Source: Gemmataceae bacterium (lineage in GTDB: Bacteria > Planctomycetota > Planctomycetia > Gemmatales > Gemmataceae). From it: 53,341 nucleotides of DNA. The notes beneath the pieces were generated by a model. The model worked only from the letters and a program-made list of their open reading frames with translations, did not search any database and was not told where the DNA came from. Shown in pieces: positions 24,094 through 32,197 of the stretch (positions within the stretch are counted from its first letter, which is position 1; each line of letters starts with the position of its first letter). Location of the stretch: NCBI GenBank assembly GCA_022616435.1, contig JAKEET010000051.1:1-53341 (forward strand), written 5' to 3'. The translations under genes and the position numbers were made by a program.

Positions 24094-25157
24094 ATCTGGA
24101 CATCATGACTCAGCAATCCGGCGAATGGCTGCGCGGCGGCGGCCCCGAGGCCGACATCGTCATCTCCAGCCGCATCCGCCTGGCCCGGAACCTGTCCTCG
24201 TTCCCGTTCGCCAACCGCGCCAGCGCTCACCAGAAAGCCGAGATCGAGCACTTCCTGCGCGACCGGCTGGCGAAGTTCGATTTCCTCCCCAAGCTCCACT
24301 ACCTCAACCTGGCCACGCTCACCCCGCTCGACCGCCAGCTGCTGGTCGAGCGGCAAATGATCAGCCGCGAGCTGGCCAACACCGAGGGCCCGCGCGGCGT
24401 CGCCGTCTCCGACGGCGAGACGATCAGCGTCATGGTCAACGAGGAAGATCACCTGCGGCTCCAGGTGCTGCGCAGCGGCTTCGCGCTGGACGAATGCTGG
24501 CAGGAGATCGACCGCCTCGACGACGCCATCGAGCAAAAAGTGAACTACGCCTTCAGCGAGGAATTCGGCTACCTGACCGCCTGCCCGACCAACGTCGGCA
24601 CCGGGATGCGCTCCAGCGTCATGCTGCACTTGCCGGCCCTGGTCCTCAAGAAGGAAATCGAGAAGGTCTTTCGGGCGCTGCAGAAGATCAACCTGGCCGT
24701 CCGCGGGCTCTACGGCGAGGGCAGCCGGGCCTCGGGCGACTTCTACCAGATTTCCAATCAGGTGACGCTGGGCAAGAGCGAGACCACCATCCTGGCCGAG
24801 ATCCGCAACGTCATTCCGCAGATCATCACCTACGAGCGCCAGGCCCGGCAGGCGTTGACGCGCGAGAGCCGGCACCAGCTCCAGGACAAGATCCAGCGGG
24901 CGTTCGGCACGCTCAAGTCGGCGACGATGATGACCTCCGAGGAAACGATGGATTTGCTGTCGAGCGTTCGCCTCGGCGTCAACCTGAACTTGCTGGAAGA
25001 CGTGGACATCGGCGCCATCAACGAGCTGTTCATTCACACGCAGCCGGCCCATCTGCAGAAGCTGGTCGGCCAATCCCTCGACGGCGAGGAACGCAATGCC
25101 GCCCGGGCCCGTTATCTGCGCGCCCGGCTTCGCGATCTCGGCACGCAACTGAATTAA
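24090..25157 (+). CDS. mcsB: Protein arginine kinase McsB
   Basis: A 355-residue guanido-kinase-fold enzyme that phosphorylates arginines on proteins, marking them for ClpC/ClpP or changing regulator activity in Gram-positive bacteria. The nucleotide-binding SSRIRLARN is at 26-34. The active-site segment is TACPTNVGTGMR with Cys165, and MVNEEDHLRLQ matches the acidic catalytic loop. The length is normal for McsB. Translation should be coupled to the second mcsA by the ATGA overlap. The operon has no ctsR or clpC member here; clpB is 20 kb away. A strong hairpin follows the stop. Confidence 0.95.
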   Translation: MNLDIMTQQSGEWLRGGGPEADIVISSRIRLARNLSSFPFANRASAHQKAEIEHFLRDRLAKFDFLPKLHYLNLATLTPLDRQLLVERQMISRELANTEGPRGVAVSDGETISVMVNEEDHLRLQVLRSGFALDECWQEIDRLDDAIEQKVNYAFSEEFGYLTACPTNVGTGMRSSVMLHLPALVLKKEIEKVFRALQKINLAVRGLYGEGSRASGDFYQISNQVTLGKSETTILAEIRNVIPQIITYERQARQALTRESRHQLQDKIQRAFGTLKSATMMTSEETMDLLSSVRLGVNLNLLEDVDIGAINELFIHTQPAHLQKLVGQSLDGEERNAARARYLRARLRDLGTQLN

Positions 25158-25170
25158 ACGAGCTTGCGCA

Positions 25171-25251
25171 AATCCGCTGCACCAACCCGAAGCGTGAGCG
25201 AGGGGAGCGGACGAAATCCCGCGCTTACGCTTCGGGTTGGTGCAGCGGATT
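25171..25251. repeat. 30-base inverted repeat (ACCCGAAGCGT type), possible terminator of mcsB
   Basis: The arms at 25171-25200 and 25222-25251 are reverse complements with one mismatch and enclose a 21-base loop. It starts 13 bases after the mcsB stop and lies before the convergent receiver gene. No U-tract follows, so it is not a textbook terminator. It is the same element as the pair at 25706-25821 and gives false ORFs reading NPKRERG or TRSVSEG. Confidence 0.9.
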
Positions 25252-25268
25252 ACGGCGGCGGCATTTCG

Positions 25269-25625
25269 CTACGAGAACCAGCCCGGCAGGTCAGCCGCCA
25301 GCCGTTCGACGAACTGGCTGCGCGGCAACACCACGTCGCAACCGTCGGCACGGGCCTGCTGCAACACCTCGGCGGCAACGTGCGAGCCGTAACCCACCAG
25401 CGTGCAACGCCCCGCTTGCCGAAGCTGCGCCGCCAGCGCCGGCACGTTCAGCTCGGCGTGCTGGAGATCGACCAGCACGCACGCCGGCGCCTGGGCTTGC
25501 CGCAGCCGCTCCAGGTCGGCGGCGCCGCGAGCCACCTTGAGGTCCAAGCCCAGGGCGCGGGCCGTGCCGGTGATGCGGCTGGCAAAGAGGAGATCGTCGG
25601 AAAGCAGGATGCCGGTGGCGGACAT
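25269..25625 (-). CDS. Degenerate receiver-domain protein
   Basis: A single-domain protein of 118 residues with the alternating pattern of a CheY-like receiver: GILLSDDLLFASRITGTARA, then ACVLVDLQHAELNVPALAAQ, then CTLVGYGSHV, then GCDVVLPRSQF. The Asp in VLVDLQ sits where the phospho-acceptor would be. The conserved Lys near the end is replaced by Arg-Ser (LPRSQ), so normal phosphorylation is doubtful. The start at 25625 (MSATGILLS) is preferred; two earlier Met codons add no recognisable sequence. No histidine kinase is adjacent. The FHA gene upstream on the same strand is separated by repeats. Confidence 0.65.
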   Translation of the reverse strand: MSATGILLSDDLLFASRITGTARALGLDLKVARGAADLERLRQAQAPACVLVDLQHAELNVPALAAQLRQAGRCTLVGYGSHVAAEVLQQARADGCDVVLPRSQFVERLAADLPGWFS

Positions 25626-25705
25626 GCATGCCATCTTATGCCGCATCCGGCCGTGCGGCAGCACTACCGTGATCGTTTGTATGACCGTGCACAGTCGTGC
25701 TCCAC

Positions 25706-25821
25706 CAACCCGAAGCGTAAGCGAGGGGTTTCGACTCCGCCCTCGCTGACGCTTCGGGTTGCTGCAGCACGAAGCGTAAGCGAGGGATTTCGACTCCGCC
25801 CTCGCTGACGCTTCGGGTTGA
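25706..25821. repeat. Tandem pair of ACCCGAAGCGT hairpins, 59-base period
   Basis: Two copies of a 59-base unit begin at 25709 and 25768. Each has arms of about 20 bases: 25706-25726 with 25741-25761 (one mismatch), and about 25769-25786 with 25800-25821. The loop contains TTTCGACTCCGC in both. They separate the FHA gene from the receiver gene. They account for the false TRSVSEG-containing reading frames seen here on both strands. Confidence 0.9.
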
Positions 25822-25847
25822 TGCAGCGGAAGAGGGAACGCCCAGAC

Positions 25848-26321
25848 TCAACCGGCCTGCCGGGGCAGCACGTCGGCAATCTTCTTGAGCATGTCGATTT
25901 CCGGATCGTTGGGCCGCGGCCCCGTCAGCACGCGCACTGCCGTCCCTTGCTCGACGGTCAACATGCAATGGCCGATGCGGATGCGGTCGCCGTCGTAGAG
26001 CACCGCGTCGTGCATGCGGTCGCTGTTGATCCAGACGCCGTTGAGGCTGTCCAGATCGACGATGCGCCACTGGCCGTTCTCGTAGAGCAGGCGGGCATGA
26101 CGCCGGCTGACTTCCGGAAACGCCAGACGGATGTCGGCCTCGGAATGGCGCCCGACAATCGCTTGCGTCCCCGTCACTTCGACGCGCGTTCGTCCGGGCG
26201 ACACCAGGAGCTTGAGCGGTGCGAAGCCGGGACGTCCGTCGGGGCGAACGTCCAGGTGCGGACCCTGCAGGTGCGGAGCTTGCAACGGATGGGCAGAATC
26301 CTGGATTGGTTGGTCATCCAT
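25848..26321 (-). CDS. FHA-domain protein
   Basis: A 157-residue cytosolic protein whose core is an FHA phosphothreonine-binding domain: AIVGRHSEADIRLAFPEVSR with GR and the SRRHA motif, then WRIVDLDSLNGVWIN, giving the family's G-R, S-x-x-H and N-G signatures. A C-terminal tail includes EIDMLKKIADVLP. The N-terminus (about 1-50) is low in structure. The ATG at 26321 (MDDQPIQD) is chosen; the frame is open upstream but lies over the promoter of the divergent gene. FHA proteins often read Ser/Thr kinase output, and two such kinases are present in this window, though 10 kb away. Confidence 0.85.
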   Translation of the reverse strand: MDDQPIQDSAHPLQAPHLQGPHLDVRPDGRPGFAPLKLLVSPGRTRVEVTGTQAIVGRHSEADIRLAFPEVSRRHARLLYENGQWRIVDLDSLNGVWINSDRMHDAVLYDGDRIRIGHCMLTVEQGTAVRVLTGPRPNDPEIDMLKKIADVLPRQAG

Positions 26322-26453
26322 CGCCGGCACTTCCCTTCGATTCCCCCCAGCGAAGCGGCTTGTAGCACAGGCGGCGGCTCGTGAAAAGGCGATTCTGCGA
26401 GAGCGCCTAGTGTTCCTCGTTTTCTCAGCCGCCGCGTTTCCGCGCCGCCGCCG

Positions 26454-26482
26454 TTGCAAAAGGCCGCCCGCACCCTTATCCT
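26454..26482 (+). promoter_or_regulatory. Candidate promoter of the MoxR/DUF58 operon
   Basis: TTGCAA (26454-26459) and TATCCT (26477-26482) are separated by 17 bases; the ATG at 26521 is 38 bases downstream, with GGAG eight bases before it. Confidence 0.4.
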
Positions 26483-26520
26483 GGAGTTGGTCCCTCTCCC
26501 GTGGATACGGAGATGATCCG

Positions 26521-27816
26521 ATGGGTGTGACCGTTGCGGTCCTCGCGTTTTCGCTCGGCTTGCCATGGGAACCGACCCGCCTGCCGGCGCCCAAGATGCA
26601 GGCCGGCAGCGGGCTCCGGCCCATCGGGTTAGCGCTGCACGGCGCGGAGGAACGCTACGATCAGATCCCGTTTGAAGGCGATCTCGACTCGGTCTTGCAA
26701 GACCTGCTCCGCCGCGCCGATGAGGATGAAGAGCTCAACGGCCTCTTCAAGAAGCTGCGGCAGAATTCGAACCTCAAGTCGCCGGACGCCCAACTGCTGA
26801 AGCAGCTCGAAGGGGGCAAGCAGCAGTGGCTGCGCGGCGAGCTGCTGGAGCTGGCGCGGTCGCAGAAGGACGGCGGCATCTCGCGGAAAGCCCTCGAAGA
26901 ACTGCTCGACAAACTGCTGAAGTTCCAGCAGCTGGCCAAGGATCTCGAAGGGATCACGTTGCCGGACTTCCGAGCTGTGCCGCAGCTCGAGCTGGACGCC
27001 GAACAGCGCCTGGAGCGCTGGACCCGCGACTGGCTGCAGGACCTCGACGACACAGCCGCCGGCGATTTCTTCCGCGATTCGCCGGCCTGGCAGAACGCGC
27101 TGCGCGGCCTGGAGCAATACGTCAAGAACGCCGACGGCAACCTGGACTGGCTGAGCCGCGCCGCCGAGGGCTGGCGCTTGCCGGAGGCCTGGCGGCCAAA
27201 GCTCGGCGCGTGGAACGCCCGGCTGCCGAGCGTCAACCTGCCGAACTTGCCGCGCTGGCGCGGCAAGCTTCCCAATCTCGGCCGCTGGAACGTGAATCTG
27301 AATCCCGGCGGCGGCGTGCGCCTGGGAGCGCCCTCCCTGGGCGCCCTCAGCGTCAGCGACAACGTCTTCTGGGTCCTGCTGCTGCTGTTGCTGGCGCTGC
27401 TCGGCTGGGTGTTCTACCACAAACTGGGGCGCGCGCCGGCGCTCGCCGCCGTCCGGCAACGCGGCCCGTGGCCGGTCGATCCCGCCGGGGTGGCCACGCG
27501 CACCCAGCTCATTCAAGCGTTTGATTATCTCGCCCTGTTGCTCCTGGGCGACGAGGTGCGAACCTGGAACCACCTGGCCGTCGCCCGCAAGCTGGGTGAG
27601 CAGAAGCTGGGCGAGCAGAAGCTGGGCGAGCAGAAGCTGGGCGAGCACAACCTCGGCGAGGGCGCAGAACCGACCCGCCGCGGCGCCGCCCGCGCGCTGG
27701 CGCAGCTCTACGAGCTGGCCCGTTACACTCCCGGCGACGACGATGCGCTGCCGCCCGAGGTCCAGGCCGCCGCCCGCCGGCATCTCGTCCACCTCGCCGG
27801 GAGAGCCGCCGCGTGA
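26521..27816 (+). CDS. DUF4129-like membrane protein with a KLGEQ repeat
   Basis: A 431-residue protein. It has a signal-like N-terminus (about 1-20), a long helical, Leu-rich region (about 50-200) with many Trp residues, a membrane helix at about 281-300 (VFWVLLLLLLALLGWVFYH) and a cytoplasmic C-terminal domain resembling DUF4129 (RGAARALAQLYELARYTPGD). Inside that domain four KLGEQ units (27589-27648) and a degenerate fifth form a 15-base tandem repeat. The start is fixed by GGAG eight bases upstream. Its stop overlaps the next gene (TGATG). It is the first gene of the MoxR/DUF58 operon. Confidence 0.7.
   Translation: MGVTVAVLAFSLGLPWEPTRLPAPKMQAGSGLRPIGLALHGAEERYDQIPFEGDLDSVLQDLLRRADEDEELNGLFKKLRQNSNLKSPDAQLLKQLEGGKQQWLRGELLELARSQKDGGISRKALEELLDKLLKFQQLAKDLEGITLPDFRAVPQLELDAEQRLERWTRDWLQDLDDTAAGDFFRDSPAWQNALRGLEQYVKNADGNLDWLSRAAEGWRLPEAWRPKLGAWNARLPSVNLPNLPRWRGKLPNLGRWNVNLNPGGGVRLGAPSLGALSVSDNVFWVLLLLLLALLGWVFYHKLGRAPALAAVRQRGPWPVDPAGVATRTQLIQAFDYLALLLLGDEVRTWNHLAVARKLGEQKLGEQKLGEQKLGEHNLGEGAEPTRRGAARALAQLYELARYTPGDDDALPPEVQAAARRHLVHLAGRAAA
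27589..27660 (+). repeat. 15-base tandem repeat encoding KLGEQ
   Basis: Four copies of AAGCTGGGCGAGCAG (27589-27648, one or two substitutions) plus a decayed fifth (27649-27660). It keeps the reading frame and inserts about 24 residues into the C-terminal domain of the DUF4129-like protein. Copy number is likely to vary between strains by slippage. Confidence 0.9.
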
Positions 27817-29267
27817 TGGACTTCATCGCCTCAACCATTCCCCAGCCCCAAGCCCCAAGGCGAGCAACGCGAGCCTTGGGGGTAGGGCTCGTCCTCACGT
27901 TCGTCTTGTCCGTCAGCCCTTGCGCCGCCCAGGAACCGGTCCCCGTCGTGGCGTTCGAAGGCTCTGAGATTTTCTGCCACATCCTGAAGCACTTCAAGCT
28001 CGCGCCGATCGCCGGCATCGATGAGCTGCCGAACTACCCGGCGGACGAGACCCTGATCGTGGTTTTCGGCGATCTGGCCCCTGTGGACGCCATCGCCCAA
28101 CAGGTCAATCTGGAACAACACGCGATCCTGCTCGCCTCGGACCGGGCATCCGGCAGGTATGAGCGGCAAGGATTCGGTTGGCGCTGGGTCGAATCCCGAT
28201 TGACGCGCTGGCGTCTGAAGATCATGGGATTGGAGGTGCAGGTCGCCCCCGACGACGCCTACAAGCAGAAGCGGACCAATCCGTTCTTGAAACCGAAACA
28301 TACCAGCCCCAACCATCCCATTTTTGGCGGCCTCAGCGTCGGCCTGGCGACCAACCGGCCCAGTGTCCTGGTGAGCGACGGCAGCGACCTTCGTCTGCTC
28401 GCCGAATTCCCGCCCAGCGCTTTCGGCGGCAAGCGGCGCCCCGGACCGTGGGGCGACGAGATGACCGGCTACATGTTCGGCGCCCGCGCCGACTCCGAGC
28501 AGCGCGTGCTCATCATCGCCGGCCACGGGGTCTTCATGAACGGCATGATCGCCCAAAAAGACAACGACAACGGCCTGTTCACCATCAACACGATCCGCTG
28601 GCTGCGCGGGCCGCACAATCGCCGCAAGTACGCCCTCATGATCGACAACCGCCGGGTCATCGACAGCTTCGACTTGCCGCTCACGCGCTTGCCCGACGTG
28701 CCGCTGCCGCCGGTGCAGGTCATCAATCAAATGCTCCGCGAACTGGAGAACGAAGGCGTGTTCAACCGCTTCCTGGAGGAGGTGGTCGGCTGGCCGCTGG
28801 TCCTGCGATTCGCGATTCTGGTGGGAACGATCGGCATTCTGCTGTACGGCTTCTATCGGCTGTTTCCGCTGCGGCGCCGGCATGAATCCGTGCCGCTCAT
28901 CGTCGGCCTGCAACCCGGCCGCTGGGGGAAGCAATCGTTGCTGGCCATGCGGCAATGGGAGTGGTTGGAGCAAGACAACCTGTGGGAAGCTTCGCAAGCG
29001 CTGGCGCGGCAATGGTTCATGGATCACGCCATGGTCAAGGTTCCACTGTGGGACGAAGCGGCGGCCGCGGCGCCGCCGCCGATGCACGTCACGGGCGGCT
29101 GGCTGACGCGCAAGCGGCTGGCGCAACAGGTCCAGGCCTTGTGGGGATTCGCCATTCGCGATCCAAGCCAGACCGTCTCCCAGCGTGAATTCGACCACTT
29201 GATGAAGATCTTGACCGCCCTCGATGACGCCGCCCGCGCCGGCCGTCTGGTTTTTCCTCGGATTTAG
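27816..29267 (+). CDS. DUF4350-like membrane protein
   Basis: A 483-residue protein with an N-terminal signal or membrane segment (about 22-40, ending PCAAQ). A periplasmic alpha/beta region (about 45-320) includes ADETLIVVFGDLAPV and RVLIIAGHGVFMNG. A second membrane helix lies at about 325-350, followed by a cytoplasmic tail with many Trp residues. This layout fits the DUF4350 family seen next to MoxR and DUF58 genes. The ATG at 27816 shares its A with the TGA of the preceding gene; a GTG one codon earlier is an alternative start. Confidence 0.75.
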   Translation: MDFIASTIPQPQAPRRATRALGVGLVLTFVLSVSPCAAQEPVPVVAFEGSEIFCHILKHFKLAPIAGIDELPNYPADETLIVVFGDLAPVDAIAQQVNLEQHAILLASDRASGRYERQGFGWRWVESRLTRWRLKIMGLEVQVAPDDAYKQKRTNPFLKPKHTSPNHPIFGGLSVGLATNRPSVLVSDGSDLRLLAEFPPSAFGGKRRPGPWGDEMTGYMFGARADSEQRVLIIAGHGVFMNGMIAQKDNDNGLFTINTIRWLRGPHNRRKYALMIDNRRVIDSFDLPLTRLPDVPLPPVQVINQMLRELENEGVFNRFLEEVVGWPLVLRFAILVGTIGILLYGFYRLFPLRRRHESVPLIVGLQPGRWGKQSLLAMRQWEWLEQDNLWEASQALARQWFMDHAMVKVPLWDEAAAAAPPPMHVTGGWLTRKRLAQQVQALWGFAIRDPSQTVSQREFDHLMKILTALDDAARAGRLVFPRI

Positions 29268-29281
29268 GAGCACCCAACAGC

Positions 29282-30265
29282 ATGTCCGTCGTCGCCGTGG
29301 GCAATCCGCCTCCCGCTCTGCAGGAATGGGCCGGTCGCATCCAGGACCTGCGGCAACGCACCTTGACCGAGGTCGCCCACGTCGTCGTCGGCATGGACAA
29401 GGTGGTCCACCGCTTCCTGATCGCCCTCCTGGCCGGCGGTCACGTGCTCTTGGAGGGCGTTCCCGGCGTCGCCAAGACCACGCTCGCCAAGACCCTCGCC
29501 CAGCTCCTCGGCCTGCAGTTTCATCGCATTCAGTTTACGCCCGACCTGCTCCCCTCCGACGTGACCGGCACCTACGTCTTCGATCGCAAGACCAACGACT
29601 TCACGCTCCGCAAGGGCCCGCTCTTCTGCCAGATGCTGCTCGCCGACGAGGTGAACCGCGCCCCGGCCAAGACGCAATCGGCCCTGCTGGAAGCCATGCA
29701 GGAGAACCAGGCCACCATCGAAGGCAACACCCTGCCGTTGCCGCAGCCGTTCATGGTGCTGGCGACGCAAAACCCGGTGGAGCAGGAGGGCGTCTACCGG
29801 CTCCCCGAGGCGCAGCTCGACCGCTTCCTGGTCCGCATCGAGATGGGGTATCCCGGGCCGCAGCACGAAATCGAGATGCTGAAAGTCCACAGCCGGCCGC
29901 TCGCCCCGGTCGAGTGCCTGTTCACGCCCGAGCTGATCCTCGAAGCGCAGGCCCAGGTCGCCAACGTCTACGGCAAGAATGAGCTGCTGCAGTACATCGT
30001 CGATCTGGCCGAGGCGAGCCGGGAACATCGCGACCTGGCCCTGGGCGCCAGTCCGCGCGCGTCGTTGTGTCTCTTGAAATGCGCCCGCGCCCGCGCTCTG
30101 CTCGACGGCCGCACGTACTTCACCCACGAGGACGTGCAAGCGGCGGCGCTCAGCGTCCTGGGCCACCGCCTGATCCTCCGCCCGGAAGCCGAAGTCGAAG
30201 GCCGCACCATCAAGGACGTGGTCCGCGAGCTGCTGCAATCGGTGGCGGTGCTGGAGACGAAGTGA
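29282..30265 (+). CDS. MoxR-family AAA+ ATPase
   Basis: A 327-residue cytosolic AAA+ chaperone-like ATPase. Walker A is GVPGVAKT (59-66), Walker B is LLADEVNRAPAKTQSALLEA, sensor 1 is MVLATQNPVEQEG, and the arginine-finger and lid region includes YRLPEAQLDRFLVRI. MoxR proteins act with adjacent DUF58 or von Willebrand A-domain proteins to mature or insert metal into enzyme complexes. Here the DUF58 gene begins one base after the stop, and DUF4350- and DUF4129-like proteins precede it. TAGGAG precedes the ATG. Confidence 0.93.
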   Translation: MSVVAVGNPPPALQEWAGRIQDLRQRTLTEVAHVVVGMDKVVHRFLIALLAGGHVLLEGVPGVAKTTLAKTLAQLLGLQFHRIQFTPDLLPSDVTGTYVFDRKTNDFTLRKGPLFCQMLLADEVNRAPAKTQSALLEAMQENQATIEGNTLPLPQPFMVLATQNPVEQEGVYRLPEAQLDRFLVRIEMGYPGPQHEIEMLKVHSRPLAPVECLFTPELILEAQAQVANVYGKNELLQYIVDLAEASREHRDLALGASPRASLCLLKCARARALLDGRTYFTHEDVQAAALSVLGHRLILRPEAEVEGRTIKDVVRELLQSVAVLETK

Positions 30266-30266
30266 C

Positions 30267-32117
30267 ATGCTCACCTCCCGCGGCTGGTGGCTGTTCCTGA
30301 TCACGTTCGCGCTGCTCGTCGTTGCGGCGGCGCTGGGCATCGGCACGGCCGCGCTGGCCTTTCTGACGTTGCTGGTTTGGTTTGTCGGCGCCTGGATTCA
30401 GTTCCAGGTGCGGCTCCGCTGGACGGCGAAGGCGTTGTACGTCGAGCGGTCGCTGTTGCGGCAGGGCACGGCCGTGGAAGTGCTATGGGCGCACTCGACG
30501 GCCACGATGGCGGCGCGCTTGCGCAGCGACAGCCGGCTGACGTTGGCGTACGTCGCGGTCTACGACCGAGTGCCGGCCCTGGCCCGGCTGGAGGATGGGC
30601 AGCCGTGGAACGAAGGCGAATTGCACAAGGGCGCGCCGATCGAGATCACCTATCAGATCGCGTGCCCCGCCGCCGGCCGGCTGCGCTGCGACGGCCTCAA
30701 GGCGCAGTTCGCCGACCTGCACGGCTTCTTCACCGCGACGGCGTTCATTCGCGACCGCCGCAGCTATCGCGTGCTGCCCCCCGTGACCGACGAGCCCGAT
30801 CACCTGCCGACGATCAAGCGGCACAACTTGCTGCCGCTGTTGGGCACGCACCGGCATTTGCGGCCCGGCTCGGGGAGCGAGCTGCTCGACCTGCGCGATT
30901 ACCTGCCCGGCGATCCACCCAAGATGATCGCCTGGAAGGCGTCGGCGCGGCGCGACCGGCTCATGACCAAGGAATTCGAAAGCGAAGTGCCGGTGCGGTG
31001 CACGCTGTTCGTCGACGTGTCGTCGTCGGTGCGCGTCGGTCCGCCGGGGGCCAGCGCGCTGACCCGCGTGCTGGCCATCGCCTCGGCCGTGGTGCATGCC
31101 AATGCCGAGCAGCGCGATCTCACCGGCCTGTGCCTGGTGGACGAGAGCGCCGTCCGCGCCTCCATCCGCCCCGAGCGCGGCCGGCGGCATGTTTACCGCC
31201 TGATTCAGCAGCTTGCCGACGTCGCCGACCTCGCCCCGGTGACGGAGTACGCTCCCTTGGATCGCCTCGTGCCGCTGGCGTACGGCGTCGTCCAGGACAT
31301 CTACCCGGAGCTCTTGGCTCACGACGTCAACGCGTTCCCCTGGTGGCTCCCCTTCTGGTCGCCCCAGCCGATCTACGCGATTCCGAGCGGCGCGCGCTTG
31401 CCCCGGTCGTGGCCGGCGCGGCTGTGGTTCCATTTCCGGCGCTGGCTGCGCGAAAGCCCGATCGGTCTGCATCGCGGCCGTTTCTTTCGCCTGATTCCCG
31501 CGCGGCACCGGATGTACCGCCTGCGCAAGAAACTGGCCGCGGTGCTGGCGGTGCGTTATCGCCTGGGGCCGGCCGGACTGGCGTGGCTGCTCGAAGACGA
31601 CGTGGCCTGCAGCCAGTACGCGCAGGCGTTCCTGGCCGAGCATCAGGTCGCCGCGCCGTTGTCGCTTTACGATGAGCTGGGCCGCTATCGCTTCACCGCG
31701 CCGGCCAAGATCGACCGCCTCGGCAGGGCGCTCCTGAGCGCCGTGCTGCGCGGCAAGGAGAACGAGTTGTTCGTGCTGCTCGTCGATCTGCTCGAGATGG
31801 GACCGAAGCTGGAGCCGCTGCTGCGCGCCGTGCGCGTGGCCCTGGCCCGTCATCATCAGCTTCAAGTCATCTGTCCGTGGCCGCCGGGCGTGCCGCTGCC
31901 GGGGACGACGGCGGTGAAGCCAGTCACGGGGCCGCCCAAGCTGCAAGAACTGCTGGCGCGGGCCAGCGCCCAGCGGCTGCAGCAGGCGTTTCTTCGCGTG
32001 CAGCATACCTTCGCGCAGCTTGGGGTCAGCGTGATCGCCGCTCCCGAGGAGCAGGCCGTGTCGCTGATCCTGAGCCGCTTGCACAAGCTCCGCGGCTGGC
32101 AAAGGAGCGTGCGATGA
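30267..32117 (+). CDS. DUF58-domain membrane protein
   Basis: A 616-residue protein, longer than the usual 300-400 residues. Two membrane helices lie at about 6-50 (LFLITFALLVVAAALGIGTA and following). The DUF58 core motif is LRDYLPGDPPKMIAWKASAR with FESEVPVRCTLFVDVSSSVR, whose DVSSS looks like a metal-ion-dependent adhesion site. The C-terminal 300 residues are helical and Arg-rich, with RRWLRESPIGLHRGRFFR and a further alpha/beta segment (LFVLLVDLLEMGP). It is the expected partner of MoxR next door. Its stop overlaps the next gene by ATGA. Confidence 0.88.
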   Translation: MLTSRGWWLFLITFALLVVAAALGIGTAALAFLTLLVWFVGAWIQFQVRLRWTAKALYVERSLLRQGTAVEVLWAHSTATMAARLRSDSRLTLAYVAVYDRVPALARLEDGQPWNEGELHKGAPIEITYQIACPAAGRLRCDGLKAQFADLHGFFTATAFIRDRRSYRVLPPVTDEPDHLPTIKRHNLLPLLGTHRHLRPGSGSELLDLRDYLPGDPPKMIAWKASARRDRLMTKEFESEVPVRCTLFVDVSSSVRVGPPGASALTRVLAIASAVVHANAEQRDLTGLCLVDESAVRASIRPERGRRHVYRLIQQLADVADLAPVTEYAPLDRLVPLAYGVVQDIYPELLAHDVNAFPWWLPFWSPQPIYAIPSGARLPRSWPARLWFHFRRWLRESPIGLHRGRFFRLIPARHRMYRLRKKLAAVLAVRYRLGPAGLAWLLEDDVACSQYAQAFLAEHQVAAPLSLYDELGRYRFTAPAKIDRLGRALLSAVLRGKENELFVLLVDLLEMGPKLEPLLRAVRVALARHHQLQVICPWPPGVPLPGTTAVKPVTGPPKLQELLARASAQRLQQAFLRVQHTFAQLGVSVIAAPEEQAVSLILSRLHKLRGWQRSVR

Positions 32118-32197
32118 ACCATCAGGCGACGAAGGATCGGGCGATGAACGATCAGGCGATGAAGGATCGGGCGATGAACGATCAGGCGATGAACGAT
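32111..32197 (+). repeat. 15-base tandem repeat at the start of the membrane protein gene
   Basis: About 5.8 copies of GCGATGAA(C/G)GATC(A/G)G from 32111 to 32197, alternating between two versions. Each unit but one carries an in-frame ATG, so several start codons are possible. The first unit also holds the ATGA overlap with the DUF58 stop. Confidence 0.9.

Noticed and set aside
25164..25808. Open frames containing NPKRERG, TRSVSEG and similar strings
   Set aside because: They are translations of the ACCCGAAGCGT inverted repeats and of the antisense of the receiver gene, not proteins.
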